Source of the DNA: Terriglobales bacterium
Lineage (GTDB): Bacteria; Acidobacteriota; Terriglobia; Bryobacterales; Bryobacteraceae
DNA: 35,769 bases
Direction: 5' to 3'
Assembly: GCA_021372245.1 (NCBI GenBank)
Contig: JAJFUV010000317.1
Location: 1-35,769, forward strand
In this document: positions 1 to 7,863 of the stretch, in pieces
Layout of the letters: each line of letters begins with the position of its first letter
Position numbering within the stretch: the stretch's first letter is position 1
Made by a program: the position numbers and the translations under genes
The notes under the pieces: model-generated
The model's database searches: none
Told to the model about the DNA's origin: nothing
Seen by the model: only the letters and a program-made list of their open reading frames with translations

Positions 1-151
1 CATCGGAAGCGTCTTTGGCGCACCAACGATCGCGCTCGGCGTAGACTCCTACGGGCAGTCCGGCACGCGCCAGGAACTTTACGATCACTACGGAATCGGC
101 CTGGCGGCGATGCAGCGGGCGGCACTCGCGTCGATTGAGAACGCAGGATGA
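1..151 (+). CDS. C-terminal end of a transketolase-superfamily enzyme, pyruvate dehydrogenase E1-like (5' truncated)
   Basis: The frame starting at base 2 is open from the window edge to a TGA at 149-151 and gives 49 residues. The stretch LGVDSYGQSGTRQELYDHYGI resembles the final domain of thiamine-diphosphate transketolase-superfamily enzymes, where a G-D/F-G-x-S motif is followed by a short helix and an F/Y-G-I ending. The S-G-T-R version is closer to homodimeric pyruvate dehydrogenase E1 than to classical transketolase, which has S-A-P at this place. The catalytic domains lie outside the window, so the substrate cannot be decided. The G+C-rich codon use matches the rest of the chromosome rather than the following island. 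Confidence 0.6.
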   Translation, partial: IGSVFGAPTIALGVDSYGQSGTRQELYDHYGIGLAAMQRAALASIENAG

Positions 152-576
152 GAGAGACGAGGCGTGGTGCGGTCTGGTGGTGCCGTTAGCTTGGGCCAAT
201 GGACCTCCGGTTCTCCACCTTACAAGATTGGCCTTTAGATTCAACGAATTGAATGTCTGCCTGTTGAACTCCGTTGGGCCGAGAGGCTGCATCAACTAAA
301 GTCTTGACTACAATTTCGACGGTGGCTCGCGTCGGGGGCTCGTCAATAGCGGCTCTCGACGTGGGCGCCCCCCTTTCTTTCAGGTAGGCGGTCGGGATCG
401 GTGCGATCCACTCCGTGCACCTAGGCGGCATACTTGGCTGTGTTGGGTCGATCACTCTCGCGACACTCTTGCGGCATCTCCTAACCCGGTGACTATACCT
501 GCTCCCAACCCGGCCGGGCCCATACCATCAGGTCACTGAGATACTCGCCGCAGACCACCGTAAGGCTCTGCGGACG
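152..576. other. Long non-coding stretch, left flank of the low-GC island
   Basis: There is no convincing gene between the E1-like stop and the promoter at 577. The one longer open frame, on the - strand at 186-455, has no recognisable domain and no ribosome binding site. No tRNA, direct repeat or transposon end was recognised by eye. The stretch probably marks a junction where foreign DNA was inserted, but this is inference. Confidence 0.5.
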
Positions 577-605
577 AAGACAATCCGCATGAACTGGTAT
601 ATAAT
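577..605 (+). promoter_or_regulatory. Sigma70-type promoter of the three-gene cassette
   Basis: The hexamer AAGACA at 577-582 (four of six matches to TTGACA) is separated by exactly 17 bases from a perfect TATAAT at 600-605. Transcription would start near 611-613, only about 13 bases before the ATG at 625. This means the upstream ATG at 589 lies inside the promoter and is unlikely to be the real start. No other consensus-quality promoter was seen within the cassette. Confidence 0.6.
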
Positions 606-624
606 CTTTTCAGGTCTCTTTTAT

Positions 625-1713
625 ATGCAAGTTCGCCGGGCTGGCATTCCTGAGCATCATCAACGCGTCTATGGGACCATCGAGCTTCTAGCGGCAGGCA
701 CTTCCACTACGGCTAAGACCTGCAACGTCGACCTGAAGGTGATTGTAATACTACCCGGGTGTTGTACGAGTCAACATGTCCACCTGAGGACCGAATCCAT
801 CCTGTACGTTGAAGCTGGTCAGGTGTTGTTGGAGTCGGTCCTAGCAGGGGAGCGGACCGTCCTCAACGTAGGCGACATAGTGGTGGTTGACATCGCCGAG
901 GATCATCGCCTGACTAATGAAGGACCATTACCGGCGCGGGTCGTTGAAATTCAAAGTCCAGGATATACAAAGAAGGATACTGTCCCATTAGGTTCGATCC
1001 CGCAGCGGGTTAAGCTGCGTACAGGTAGGTTCTGGGACCCAGGAGATCATGTAAGGCTGAAAGTCTGTGGCATCCGAACCCTCGAAGTAGCTTATGCCTG
1101 TTACGAACTTGGCGTCGATGCGATAGGGCTACATGCTCTTGGCTCGAAGTGGAGCGCTGTTCTATCATGTGAAGACTGGATCGCCGCCGTTCCTGAGGAT
1201 CTAAGCATTTTCCTTTTGACAGATTTGCGGAGGACCGAGATCCTTGCTTCTCTGGTTCATCGACTCCGTTGTACCACCATACAGCTGCAGGGGCAGACCT
1301 CCGACCAACAGTTTGATGAAGTTGCTAGTGCGGCGAAAGAACTTGGTGTCAAACTCGTGAAGACCTTGCCAGTCCCCGCCGTTGAAACTAATAGCCTGGC
1401 ACAGACTCTTCTCGACAGGCTTGGTGGTAAAGTCGACGCCTTTCTGCTAGACAAAGGATGGTATGGAGGCACTGGGACTACCACGGACTGGAACATTGCG
1501 CGCCAACTGGTGTCGTACACCGAAACGCCCGTGATCCTCGCTGGTGGACTCCATGAAGGAAACATCGCGAAAGCCTGTACCACCGTCAAACCCTTCGGCG
1601 TCGACGTGGAGTCCTCATTGGAGTGGCGGCTATCGCTCGAAGATGGTGTTGTCAAGCCCAAGAGCGTCCTCAAAATTCAGAGGCTCGTTTCCTCCCTCCG
1701 CGGAAAGCAATAA
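625..1713 (+). CDS. Cupin-TrpF-like fusion protein (phosphoribosylanthranilate isomerase-like domain)
   Basis: This is a 362-residue fusion. Residues about 28-113 form a cupin of the phosphomannose-isomerase type II kind, with the metal-site histidines H51 and H53 in a Q-H-V-H motif. Residues about 145-360 form a TrpF-like barrel. It has KVCGIR at 146-151 (C148 sits at the catalytic cysteine of TrpF), LLD ending at D276 (catalytic aspartate position), GGTG at 281-284, AGGL at 306-309 and GVDVESSLE at 325-333. TrpF performs an Amadori rearrangement of phosphoribosylanthranilate in tryptophan synthesis. Here no trp genes are nearby and a PRTase-like gene follows, so a different phosphoribosylated substrate is more likely. 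The frame is open from an ATG at 589, but the TATAAT at 600-605 argues for the start at 625. Base composition is lower in GC than the flanking genes. Confidence 0.75.
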   Translation: MQVRRAGIPEHHQRVYGTIELLAAGTSTTAKTCNVDLKVIVILPGCCTSQHVHLRTESILYVEAGQVLLESVLAGERTVLNVGDIVVVDIAEDHRLTNEGPLPARVVEIQSPGYTKKDTVPLGSIPQRVKLRTGRFWDPGDHVRLKVCGIRTLEVAYACYELGVDAIGLHALGSKWSAVLSCEDWIAAVPEDLSIFLLTDLRRTEILASLVHRLRCTTIQLQGQTSDQQFDEVASAAKELGVKLVKTLPVPAVETNSLAQTLLDRLGGKVDAFLLDKGWYGGTGTTTDWNIARQLVSYTETPVILAGGLHEGNIAKACTTVKPFGVDVESSLEWRLSLEDGVVKPKSVLKIQRLVSSLRGKQ

Positions 1714-1786
1714 GGCAACGGCAATGACTAGACAGACCATTTCTTCGTCACGCTCAAGAGAAATATCAGTCCGAAACGCTCCCTAA

Positions 1787-3109
1787 ATGATTACACCACA
1801 TGAGGTTGTACAGCTCTTACCAGAATATGATACCTTCGCTGAGGTCAAGCGAAATCAAGTGTTTCAGTTTGTTGACACCAAGCTTCAAAAACTCCAGTTT
1901 AAACTGATTAACTCTCCCTACGCTCCGACACAGCGCGAGGATACGCTAAATGTGAACCATAATCCCACTCATGCTTTGCACGAATGGCTAGCCCAGTTTC
2001 CCAATCAATATCGTCTTGGCGCACTCACCTGCGCATTGGCAGTTTCATATATCACTCATCTTGAGGTGCGGCAGTTGCTGGACATTGTGTTCGCGCAGTT
2101 CATCGAGCACGTCGAAGATGCTGCGAAAGCCTCGCGATGGGGCTCTTATCAGCAACTCCCAGAATATATTAGGGGCCGTATCCGTATTCTGCCCCTATCG
2201 GACTTCGGACAGTTTCCAGAGTTTATACGGCGCGCCAACATCGCGGGAACAACCGATAGTACCCGCAGGCCTGCAGAAACGCTGAAGAAGTACTTGTTCG
2301 ACTGCTTCGAACAGCTTCGCTACATTGCGGACTGGGGTGAGAACACTCCCTATCCCGACCAGAGCCTAAAGGCTGTGAGCTCCATGACAACAATACTTCT
2401 CGACAGTTTTGTAATGGTGGTGGAAGACAACAGCTTCTCAGGCACTAGCGCGGCGAGCGATTTGCGGCGACTCGCCCAACTGACAGATATCATCTTCACT
2501 CCTTGGTTACAGCGAATTTTAGCAACGGGCCATAGCCTACCCAAGATATATTTACTCCTGCCTGTTGCTACTGCTGCGGCCGTCGACAACATTGCAGCGC
2601 GTTTGCCAATCTCAGATGAATCTTGTTTCCCTATTCCCCCTATCGTTGGCCAGACATTTGTGCCATCACGTGACAGCTTTGCCTCCGGTCTTCCAGAGGC
2701 GTTGCATCCACTTCAGGCGATAGTGGGGCCTGAAGTGTCGTTGTTGGAGCGCGTCGGCGCAGCATTGGAGTTCTTCTATGACACTTACGCTCATACTTAT
2801 TGGGAGTCAGAAACTGCGATCGCGAGGCGGACCCTTGTAACTAAGGAAGATGTGGTTTATGGCTATAAAAGGGGTGGTTATGCGATCGTGAGTTACTCGA
2901 ACTGCCCCAACAATTCGTTGCCGCTGTTGTGGTATCCGCACATTGGAGCAGGCAATTCGGAGCTGAAGGCACTGTTTCCACGAGTGGAGTCGAGGATCAC
3001 TCACTCGACGCAATCTGACCGCTTAGAGGAAAATATTGATTGCGTGAGAAAAGATGAGCATGACTATCTGAAGTCCTATTTGACAGAACACTATGCGCGA
3101 ATTTTGTGA
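1787..3109 (+). CDS. Phosphoribosyltransferase-like protein, PRTase-CE type
   Basis: This 440-residue protein has a probable PRPP-binding loop at 208-221: a hydrophobic strand, an acidic pair (E213, D214), then SFSGTS. This is the classic pattern of type I phosphoribosyltransferases. Residues 374-382, PNNSLPLLW after a G-Y-x-x-G-G strand, match what I remember of the conserved C-terminal motif of the PRTase-CE proteins predicted by Aravind and colleagues to be effectors in prokaryotic conflict systems. The N-terminal 130 residues are helical with no recognised domain. There is no signal peptide or membrane segment, so it is cytoplasmic. It starts 73 bases after the TrpF-like gene. A 20-codon frame (1725-1786) ends in TAA directly abutting the ATG, which could couple translation, but the ribosome binding site is weak. 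The function is inferred from motifs only; nucleotide salvage is an alternative. Confidence 0.7.
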   Translation: MITPHEVVQLLPEYDTFAEVKRNQVFQFVDTKLQKLQFKLINSPYAPTQREDTLNVNHNPTHALHEWLAQFPNQYRLGALTCALAVSYITHLEVRQLLDIVFAQFIEHVEDAAKASRWGSYQQLPEYIRGRIRILPLSDFGQFPEFIRRANIAGTTDSTRRPAETLKKYLFDCFEQLRYIADWGENTPYPDQSLKAVSSMTTILLDSFVMVVEDNSFSGTSAASDLRRLAQLTDIIFTPWLQRILATGHSLPKIYLLLPVATAAAVDNIAARLPISDESCFPIPPIVGQTFVPSRDSFASGLPEALHPLQAIVGPEVSLLERVGAALEFFYDTYAHTYWESETAIARRTLVTKEDVVYGYKRGGYAIVSYSNCPNNSLPLLWYPHIGAGNSELKALFPRVESRITHSTQSDRLEENIDCVRKDEHDYLKSYLTEHYARIL

Positions 3110-4058
3110 GCACGGAGCGTTCAACCGAGCGATCTCGGCTGGTACAGCTCTCCACATTCTCTGTCTTGGTTTTGAAGAGCGGTGCCTCGGTTACGCCAGG
3201 GAGTTTAGAGCGGCTCCGTCAAACGGCCAATTCCATAAGTTCATTTGCATGGACCCTGGTGACATCGGCGTCAGCAGCTTCTTGGCCAGCCTCCGCGCCG
3301 AGAACCGCCGGGAATTGCAGCAGCTCTTGCCGATTGAGTTTCGAGAAGACGTCGACGACACAATTCGGGAAGTAGTTGAGAACATTAGCAATCACATGAG
3401 TTGCTGCGTCGATTTGTCCTGTATGCCAAGGCAGATCATGTTCAAGCTGCTACCGGCATTGCTGGAAGCATGTCGTGTCGGCGTGCGGTTGTTCGTTAGC
3501 TACGCGTATCCGAAGGAATATGTGCAAGGAACGCTTCAAGATCCGGCTGGGGATGTACATGAATGGACGAGTGCTGGTACGTCCGTGAAGGGCAACCCGG
3601 GTTTGATTATCATTCCGGGTTTCGACAGCGAGTTCTGCAGCCTGATGCTGATGTACGTTCGAATGCGAAACAACAGGCACGAGCCCGACACCAAGTGGTT
3701 GTTCCCTGTTGGGAAAGATCGATATTCACTATACGAGAGGTCTCTCGAAGAGAATTTGTACCTTGTTGGAAGTAGTGCTTGTGAGCTACTGCCTCAAGAT
3801 GAGATTGCCATGGCTACTAGCCAAGTAGCGACACTAGTTGCGGGACACGCTGATGCTCCCGTTTACATTGCGCCGCTTGGGCCGCGGATCAGCTGCGTAT
3901 CGGTTATCCTCGCGTTGCGTTCGCCCAAGCTTGCCGGTCGGAAGGTGTCGGTTTTGTTGCCGCGCACTGCCCGATACCGGTCAGTTCGGTCTGTCGGCGT
4001 TACTGGATCACTTGTTGAGGAGTTGCTCGTTCGTAACGGGACCAGAGATGAGGTATAG
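3093..4058 (+). CDS. Unrecognised Rossmann-like protein translationally coupled to the PRTase-like gene
   Basis: This 321-residue protein has an ATG that overlaps the end of the PRTase-like gene by 17 bases, so the two are almost certainly co-translated and act together. I do not recognise the family. Alternating hydrophobic strands and helices suggest two alpha/beta domains. Motifs that look functional are GFEERC at 26-31 after a strand, VDLSCMPR at 106-113, IIIPGFD at 172-178 and APLGPR at 260-265. The second half repeats the strand-loop style of the first and could be a second Rossmannoid domain. There is no signal peptide or transmembrane segment. By context it may be a nucleotide or nucleotide-adduct sensor or hydrolase, but the sequence alone does not show this. 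Confidence 0.7.
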   Translation: MREFCEHGAFNRAISAGTALHILCLGFEERCLGYAREFRAAPSNGQFHKFICMDPGDIGVSSFLASLRAENRRELQQLLPIEFREDVDDTIREVVENISNHMSCCVDLSCMPRQIMFKLLPALLEACRVGVRLFVSYAYPKEYVQGTLQDPAGDVHEWTSAGTSVKGNPGLIIIPGFDSEFCSLMLMYVRMRNNRHEPDTKWLFPVGKDRYSLYERSLEENLYLVGSSACELLPQDEIAMATSQVATLVAGHADAPVYIAPLGPRISCVSVILALRSPKLAGRKVSVLLPRTARYRSVRSVGVTGSLVEELLVRNGTRDEV

Positions 4059-4602
4059 CTGTTGATGTGGCCTGCGATCGGTTGGACCGGTGGGAACAGT
4101 CCGCATATCAGCTATTCTGTGCGAGCTTTTCGAGGTTCGGCACAGTCGCGCGGCACGCCGAGCATGGCGCACGCGGTACTGTCGAGTGTTGCGCATCATC
4201 TGAGGTGACGAGGAATTGACCGCCAAGACGCCCATTTCCCCGATGATCGGCGCTACGTCCACCTTCGACTGGCGCCTTGGGTGATGCCACTAGGAAAAAT
4301 GCGTCAGACTGACAGCGCGTCGGGAATCTACAGTGCGGTCTCCGCCGTAAATAACCGTAATGGACTTGTGCGGGCGTTGGGAATAGGTCCTTTGACCTCA
4401 CCCAGAAGTTAACCTCACTGGACAAGACACGAATCGCAAGGTTCACCGATCTGCTCTGCAGCACGCTCACTACTGTGCGCCCGAACCGTGGCAGTTTTCC
4501 AAACTGGAACCACGCCCTCCTGGCGCCTGTTGCGGCATTCGGCGCATAAGCATAGACTCGTGGATGAAAGGGTCTGGGGCGGTCTCGCACAGAGTTGGAC
4601 CT
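4059..4602. other. Long non-coding stretch, right flank of the island
   Basis: About 540 bases lack a believable gene. The - strand frame at 4108-4590 is arginine/proline-rich and has no domain. No inverted repeat ends, tRNA-like fold or terminator with a T-run was found after the cassette stop. Together with the 425-base left flank this suggests the cassette was inserted between the E1-like gene and the O-antigen ligase. Confidence 0.45.
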
Positions 4603-5838
4603 ATGTCCAATCAGCGTCTGTTGCAGCGTGCCACTTACTATCTTGCCTTCGGCTCCGCCGTTTCTATCCTGTTCTCAATTGCGATTTCCCAGATTCTGCT
4701 GGCGCTGGCCCTTGTATTCCTGCTGATTTCCGGCCAGAAGCTCGAGTTCCCACCCATCCGCCTGCCACTCGCGACATTCTTCCTGATCACCGTGGCCGCA
4801 ATTCTCGCTTCGGGCGATCCACGGCAAGGGGCACCTCAGCTACGGAAGTTCTTCGTTTTCGCCATCGTGTTCGTCATTTTCTCCACGTTCCGCGATATTC
4901 GCCAGGTTCGAGCCCTGGTCATATCGTGGGCGGCCGTGGCGACCTGCTCGGCGCTGGTAGGCGTGGCACAGTTCTTTCAACGCCGGCACGATGCTCTCGC
5001 TCAAAACGCCGATTACTATGACTTCTACCTGGACCGCCGGATTACAGGTTTTGCCGGCCACTGGATGACTTTCGGCGGGGAGCTAATGATGGTTCTCCTC
5101 GTGCTAGCCGCGGTGCTGTTGTTCTCAGACCGTCCACGGTGGAAACGGTACCTTTGGCCCGCGGCCGTGATCATCTGGGCCGCTATCGCCCTGGGGATGA
5201 CCCGTTGCATTTTCCTCCTCGGCTTGCCCCTGGGGCTCCTTTACCTGGCTTGGCGGCGCGGGACGCGCTTCGTGGCCGCTCTTCTGTTCGCGATTGCAGT
5301 TGGCATCGCTGTCGCCCCGGCCACTGTGCGGGAACGCATCGTCTCCGTCGCAAAGCCAGAACCCGAGACCGATTCGAATGCGCATCGGACCGTCTGCCGC
5401 ATTGCAGGATGGCAAATGGTGAAGGCGCATCCTTGGCTCGGACTGGGGCCGGAACAGATTGCAGTTCAATTCGATCGTTATGTCCCGGCGAGTGTCAGGC
5501 GGCCGCTACCGCGAGGCTGGTATGGCCATCTCCACAACGTTTATCTGCAATACGCGGCGGAACGGGGGGTGCCCGGCTTACTGAGTTTCCTGTGGCTATT
5601 AGGGGTGATCGTGGCAGACTTCGTCAGGACCCTGCGGCAGCGCTCGCTTACACCGGAAGGGCGCGCCGTGCTGCATGGCGCTCTGGCTGTCATGATTGCC
5701 GCGTTAGCCGAAGGATTGTTTGAATACAACCTGGGTGATAGCGAGGTGCTGACGATCTTTCTGTCCGTCATCACCTGCGGATATGTGGTCGTGCGCCAGG
5801 TAAGTCAGGCGTCAACCGGCCAGGCGGACCGTGTCTAG
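4603..5838 (+). CDS. O-antigen ligase family membrane protein (Wzy_C/WaaL-like)
   Basis: This polytopic inner-membrane protein of 411 residues has about ten hydrophobic segments. The periplasmic loop contains the family signature: an R-x-x-x-W helix, then HPWLGLGPEQ, and later HLHNVYLQYAAERGVPGL. This is the hallmark of O-antigen ligases and polymerases, which transfer or polymerise glycans on undecaprenyl carriers. The frame is also open from an ATG at 4564, but the 13 residues before the ATG at 4603 look non-native. Neither start has a strong Shine-Dalgarno site. No other glycan biosynthesis gene is next to it, so the polymer is unknown. Confidence 0.85.
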   Translation: MSNQRLLQRATYYLAFGSAVSILFSIAISQILLALALVFLLISGQKLEFPPIRLPLATFFLITVAAILASGDPRQGAPQLRKFFVFAIVFVIFSTFRDIRQVRALVISWAAVATCSALVGVAQFFQRRHDALAQNADYYDFYLDRRITGFAGHWMTFGGELMMVLLVLAAVLLFSDRPRWKRYLWPAAVIIWAAIALGMTRCIFLLGLPLGLLYLAWRRGTRFVAALLFAIAVGIAVAPATVRERIVSVAKPEPETDSNAHRTVCRIAGWQMVKAHPWLGLGPEQIAVQFDRYVPASVRRPLPRGWYGHLHNVYLQYAAERGVPGLLSFLWLLGVIVADFVRTLRQRSLTPEGRAVLHGALAVMIAALAEGLFEYNLGDSEVLTIFLSVITCGYVVVRQVSQASTGQADRV

Positions 5839-5862
5839 GCTGCCAGGGGCGTATAGTTCCCT

Positions 5863-7350
5863 TTGCACCGATCCTCAATTTTGCCGCAAGTAGTCGCGTT
5901 CCGCCGGCGTGTGCGCCGGTCTAGGGCCGAGCGTCCAAGGTGTGGTAGTCACGACTCGATGTGGAGCGCCAGCTTGCCGAGCTGGTCTTGGCAATCGGCC
6001 TTCCGCTCCACGGGATCGGATGACCTGCCGCGCGTGAGGTCCCGAATCGAGCACCGCGTTGTGGTGAACGGCCGCGTGAAGTGGCTGCGAGAGAAGGCCT
6101 ACCTGGAATTCGACGAATCGGGCGGGTTGTTGGGCGGCTTCGGCATAACCGAGGACATCACGGAGCGCAAGCTGGTCGAGCAGGAGCGTGCCGAGCAAGC
6201 GCGTCTCAAGGATGAGTTTCTGGCATTGCTGGGCCATGAGTTGCGGAACCCTCTCGCAGCCATCAGCACAGCGCTGCAGTTGCTCTCCGACGGCGCGACC
6301 CCGCAGCGGCGTGGCACTCTTATTGACATAGCCGGCCGGCAGGTGGCGGTATTGCGGAGACTGGTGGACGATCTTCTCGATCTGGCCCGTGTCACGCGCG
6401 GCCTGATCCAACTGCAGAAAGAACCGATCGAACTATCGGATTTTCTGCAGCGGATGAGTGCGGCCTCCAGCGTTTCGGTCGCCAGCCGAAGCCAGGAACT
6501 GATAACACGGCTGCCCGCCGGTCGCGTCCGATTCATGGCGGACACGGTGCGTCTGGAACAGATTGTCACAAACCTGCTCAGCAATGCCTCCAAGTACACG
6601 CAGGCCGGGGGGACGGTTGAGCTTTCGGGAGCTCAGGAAGGCCCTGAGGTGGTGATCCGATGCAAGGACAACGGCCGGGGTATTCCGCCGGGAATGCAGC
6701 GGATGATCTTCGATCCCTTCACCCGGGTGACGTTGACCAGCCAGAGTGATGTGCCCGGGGTGGGTATTGATTTGTCGCTGGTGAAGCGGTTGGTGGAACT
6801 CCACGGCGGGACGGTTGGTGTGGAGAGCGGCGGCCCTGGCATGGGGAGCGAATTCACGGTGCGGATGCCTCTGGTGGAGCCGCCTTCGGCGCTCTGCGAG
6901 GCCAGGAAGACCAGACTTTCACCGAGCACCCGGCGCGGCGTGTCCGTGGTAATCGTGGAGGACAATCCAGACGTTGCCCAGATCCTGGAGTTCGGCTTGG
7001 AGCAGGCGGGGCACGAAGTGAGTGTATTCGCGGATGGGCCTGCCGCGCTGTCAGGCATGGCTGGGTTGAAACCGGATGCCATCCTGCTCGACATCGGATT
7101 GCCAGGCATGGATGGTTACGAACTGGCTGCGCGGCTCAGGCAGAACCGGGAATTGCAGCACGCGATGTTCGTCGGACTCTCGGGCTTCAAACGGAAGGCG
7201 ACGGACGACAAAGACGATTTCGATCATTATTTCGTAAAGCCGGTGGACCTGAATGAACTGCTGCGTCTGCTCGATGTGTTGAGGCGGCGGATCAGGTCGC
7301 GGGCTGCGGCTTCGGGCCGTCGTCAGCCTAGTGGAAGGCGGCCTGCCTGA
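5863..7350 (+). CDS. Hybrid histidine kinase (partial PAS/PAC, HisKA, HATPase, receiver), 5' end probably damaged
   Basis: This 495-residue frame begins at a TTG without a ribosome binding site. Residues about 58-105 match the C-terminal (PAC) part of a PAS domain ending in I-T-E-D-I-T-E-R-K. The HisKA domain follows with phospho-acceptor H125 in GHELRNP, then the HATPase with the N box around N241, the G1 box DNGRGIPPG (269-277) and the F box FDPF (283-286). The receiver domain (about 362-475) has D410 in LLDIGLPGMDG and K459 in the FVKP motif. The G2 box reads GVGIDLSLV instead of the usual GLGLGLSLV. The first 55 residues resemble nothing and the rest of the PAS core is missing, so the gene was probably truncated or frameshifted. 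It sits only 24 bases after the O-antigen ligase-like gene. Kinase function is likely but sensing is probably lost. Confidence 0.8.
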   Translation: MHRSSILPQVVAFRRRVRRSRAERPRCGSHDSMWSASLPSWSWQSAFRSTGSDDLPRVRSRIEHRVVVNGRVKWLREKAYLEFDESGGLLGGFGITEDITERKLVEQERAEQARLKDEFLALLGHELRNPLAAISTALQLLSDGATPQRRGTLIDIAGRQVAVLRRLVDDLLDLARVTRGLIQLQKEPIELSDFLQRMSAASSVSVASRSQELITRLPAGRVRFMADTVRLEQIVTNLLSNASKYTQAGGTVELSGAQEGPEVVIRCKDNGRGIPPGMQRMIFDPFTRVTLTSQSDVPGVGIDLSLVKRLVELHGGTVGVESGGPGMGSEFTVRMPLVEPPSALCEARKTRLSPSTRRGVSVVIVEDNPDVAQILEFGLEQAGHEVSVFADGPAALSGMAGLKPDAILLDIGLPGMDGYELAARLRQNRELQHAMFVGLSGFKRKATDDKDDFDHYFVKPVDLNELLRLLDVLRRRIRSRAAASGRRQPSGRRPA

Positions 7351-7436
7351 GTTTCGCCCCGCGCTCCGTTATATTGGGTCACGCGCACGGTGAATCGCTG
7401 CTTGAAAAGGTCGAGTCTGGTAGATTGTCTTTGACT

Positions 7437-7802
7437 ATGAGTCAAGTCAACTTCATCATCGGAGACATCACCGTCGCGTCTGAGTGGCGAGACACGCCGA
7501 CGGCACGGAAATTGTTGGCAGCTTTGCCCATCGAGGCGACCGGCAGCTACTGGGGCAGCGAGTTCTACTTCCGCGTTCCAGTGGTGGCGGAGCAGGAGGC
7601 GGACGCCACCGATGTTGTCGATCCTGGAACCGTCGCCTATTGGCCCGCGGGGCACTGTCTGTGCCTGTTCTGGGGACCAACTCCGGCGAGCGCGGGCGAC
7701 GAGTGCCGGGCGGCGAGCGAGGTGAATATCGTCGGACGGATCGTCAACCTGCCGGATCTGTCGAAGCTCAAGGCGCGGCGGGTCCGGGTGGAAGCCGTAT
7801 AG
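7437..7802 (+). CDS. Cyclophilin-like fold protein (TM1367 type)
   Basis: This 121-residue cytoplasmic protein matches the small bacterial cyclophilin-like family. The features are a T-A-R-K-L-L-x-x-L-P element near the start, GSEFYFRVP at mid-length, then G-T-V-A-Y-W-P-A-G and LFWGPTPAS, and a final V-N-I-V-G-R-I. These proteins share the cyclophilin barrel but their catalytic role is not established. The frame is open 21 codons upstream to 7374, but the ATG at 7437 gives the family's usual length and begins the conserved beta strand. It is flanked by signalling genes but has no obvious partner. Confidence 0.75.
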   Translation: MSQVNFIIGDITVASEWRDTPTARKLLAALPIEATGSYWGSEFYFRVPVVAEQEADATDVVDPGTVAYWPAGHCLCLFWGPTPASAGDECRAASEVNIVGRIVNLPDLSKLKARRVRVEAV

Positions 7803-7863
7803 GTGCGGGACCTGGACAGGGAGTGGGTGGTGCGGCACAATCGAGGCATAGGGTGAATCTCAC

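Noticed and set aside
186..455. 89-residue open frame on the - strand in the left flank
   Set aside because: No ribosome binding site, no recognisable domain and a composition without clear coding bias; it could at most be a remnant.
1725..1786. 20-codon frame ending directly at the start of the PRTase-like gene
   Set aside because: TAA abuts the ATG, which would fit a leader peptide, but there is no ribosome binding site and no other evidence.
4108..4590. 160-residue open frame on the - strand between the cassette and the O-antigen ligase
   Set aside because: Arginine/proline-rich random-looking sequence with no domain and no start signals.
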